From an uncultured Bacteroidales bacterium (GTDB taxonomy: Bacteria > Bacteroidota > Bacteroidia > Bacteroidales > P3): a DNA stretch of 14,612 nucleotides. Made by a program: the position numbers and the translations under genes. Within the stretch, counting starts at the first letter, position 1, and each line of letters starts with the position of its first letter. The notes below the pieces were generated by a model, which saw only the letters and a list, made by a program, of their open reading frames with translations, made no database searches and was not told where the DNA came from. Of this stretch, positions 13,512-14,612 are shown one piece after another. The stretch is taken from NCBI GenBank assembly GCA_900319595.1, contig ONOZ01000096.1, forward strand, positions 1-14,612, written 5' to 3'.

Positions 13512-14612
13512 TTATCGCCTTAACCAAAGGACTGGATTTTGAGTTTTAGAGCCTTTACGAACTTGAAAATTCATTTCACTTTGTCCGTCTTCATTTGTAG
13601 AAATTGTGCCAATTTTTTGTCCCATTGTAACTTTGCTACCCTTACTTACCGACGTGCTTTCCAAATTAGTATAAACACTCATATACTCTCCATGTCTAAT
13701 GATTACAACTTTCTTTCCGTTAGGTCCTTGAAAGACACTACAAACTTCTCCTTCGTAAATACTTTTCACACTCGAGCCTTTAGTCGTACGAATATCAATA
13801 CCCTGATTCTCTATCTGCACTCCTTTGATATCAGGATGCTGTTGAACACCAAAACTACTAACAATAACTCCCTTATCTACCGGCCAAGGAAGTTTTCCTT
13901 TATTTCCCTCAAATCCTTTATTCAATTCCACATCTTTTGCCGTTGCGAGCATTGTCATTTCGTCCTTCTTAGGCTGTGTCTTTGTATTAGCTGTTGTATT
14001 AACTGCAGTTGTTGTCTTTTTATTAGCAGCGTTTTTCTGTGCTGCCAATTGTTGCTGCTTTTTTATTTCTGCATTGATGGCAGCATTGATTTGCTGTTGT
14101 AATTTCTTCTTTTTAGCCTGTGCTTGTTGTATTTGCTTTGTCAACTGTTTTTCTTGACTTTTAATATCTTTGACGGCTTTTTCCTTTTGTGCTTTTTCCT
14201 TTTGTAAGGTTGCTGCATGAGCTTTCTCTTGTCTAAGTAATACACTTTGAGATTGTTTTTGGGTCATCAAATCACCCGCCATAATTGTCAATTCATTAGT
14301 TTTCTTTGTAATAAGTGCCATTTGTTGCCGTTGTATCTGGGCAAAACGTCTAAAAAATACATATCTTTGATAAGCCTCATGATAATCCTTGGCGGAGAAT
14401 ATAAACAAGAGTTTATCGGTTGCAGTTTTGTTCCTCTGGGCATAACGTAACATTTGAGCATAGTGTTGCTTTAAAATCTCTAAATTACGATACTCCTCAC
14501 CAATAGATTGTTGCGTTTGGTTTATTTGTTCATTAAGCATCTTTACTTGCAAAGTTATGTTATTTACAAGTTGTTGCCTTTGCTCAACTTTCTTTTTTAT
14601 TATCTGCAATTC
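13512..14612 (-). CDS. envC: EnvC-like murein hydrolase activator (degenerate LytM), 5' end missing
   Basis: The frame stays open to the right edge, so the start and signal peptide are outside; 366 residues are visible. A TTG near the edge should not be taken as the true start. The first half is Gln/Lys/Ala-rich coiled coil, followed by a Thr/Asn/Lys-rich linker, then a LytM (M23-fold) domain encoded at about 13512-13895. Three zinc-binding histidines of active M23 peptidases are replaced by asparagine. The HxGxD position reads NQGID (N codon 13806-13808), the YxHL position reads YTNL (N codon 13665-13667), and the HFE position reads NFQ (N codon 13569-13571); the Asp of the first motif is kept. 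Coiled coil plus a dead LytM domain is the EnvC pattern, in which the protein activates amidases that split septal peptidoglycan rather than cutting itself. dsbD follows 77 bases downstream. Confidence 0.88.
   Translation of the reverse strand, partial: ELQIIKKKVEQRQQLVNNITLQVKMLNEQINQTQQSIGEEYRNLEILKQHYAQMLRYAQRNKTATDKLLFIFSAKDYHEAYQRYVFFRRFAQIQRQQMALITKKTNELTIMAGDLMTQKQSQSVLLRQEKAHAATLQKEKAQKEKAVKDIKSQEKQLTKQIQQAQAKKKKLQQQINAAINAEIKKQQQLAAQKNAANKKTTTAVNTTANTKTQPKKDEMTMLATAKDVELNKGFEGNKGKLPWPVDKGVIVSSFGVQQHPDIKGVQIENQGIDIRTTKGSSVKSIYEGEVCSVFQGPNGKKVVIIRHGEYMSVYTNLESTSVSKGSKVTMGQKIGTISTNEDGQSEMNFQVRKGSKTQNPVLWLRR

Noticed and set aside
13539..14102. A 187-codon plus-strand open frame opposite the EnvC-like gene
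   Set aside because: It is a shadow of the coiled-coil and LytM coding sequence, with no promoter and a composition that mirrors Lys/Gln-rich codons.
14550..14557. A TAACTTTGCA match on the minus strand inside the EnvC-like gene, just before an internal ATG at 14540
   Set aside because: There is no TTTG at the proper distance, it lies within the coiled-coil coding sequence, and a product from it would lack a signal peptide. It is probably a chance match.

Overview
This is an AT-rich chromosomal segment of a Bacteroidota member, most likely in or near Bacteroidales. The evidence is consistent across the window. Several genes are preceded by the phylum's characteristic -7 element (TAnnTTTG), three of them with a TTTG element 19-20 bases upstream. 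Start codons lack convincing Shine-Dalgarno sequences. The gene content also fits: GH92 and GH2 exoglycosidases, a Bacteroidetes-type ROK kinase, an SDR-type threonine dehydrogenase and an EnvC-like coiled-coil LytM protein. No species can be named from the sequence alone.

Layout. Positions 1-361 hold three tRNA genes on the minus strand: Leu(UAA) cut by the left edge, Gly(CCC) and Gly(GCC). They are probably one transcript from a promoter at about 375-406. After an AT-rich spacer, tdh (649-1605, minus) has its own promoter. A minus-strand cluster follows. In transcription order it is recR (6398-5781), then dapB, the ROK kinase and the GH2 beta-mannosidase-like protein (5706-1701); a promoter-like element sits between recR and dapB. 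Divergent from recR is a secreted GH92 alpha-mannosidase-like enzyme (6554-9430, plus). A 484-base gap (9431-9914) then holds an enolase terminator, a strong promoter with no gene behind it and a second hairpin, and may encode a small RNA. Enolase (9915-11210), a full-length DsbD (11368-13434) and a 5'-truncated EnvC-like protein (13512 to the right edge) are all on the minus strand.

How the genes fit together. GH92, GH2 and the ROK kinase could form a small mannose-containing glycan route: outer alpha-mannose removal, beta-mannoside removal, then sugar phosphorylation feeding glycolysis. Enolase nearby is a general glycolytic enzyme. There are no SusC/SusD-like genes, so this is not a classical polysaccharide utilization locus in view. 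dapB (lysine and diaminopimelate), recR (repair), eno, dsbD (periplasmic thiol chemistry) and the EnvC-like protein (cell-wall splitting) are housekeeping functions.

I see no phage, transposon, CRISPR array or defence system. The least explained feature is the orphan promoter-to-hairpin segment at 9478-9786.
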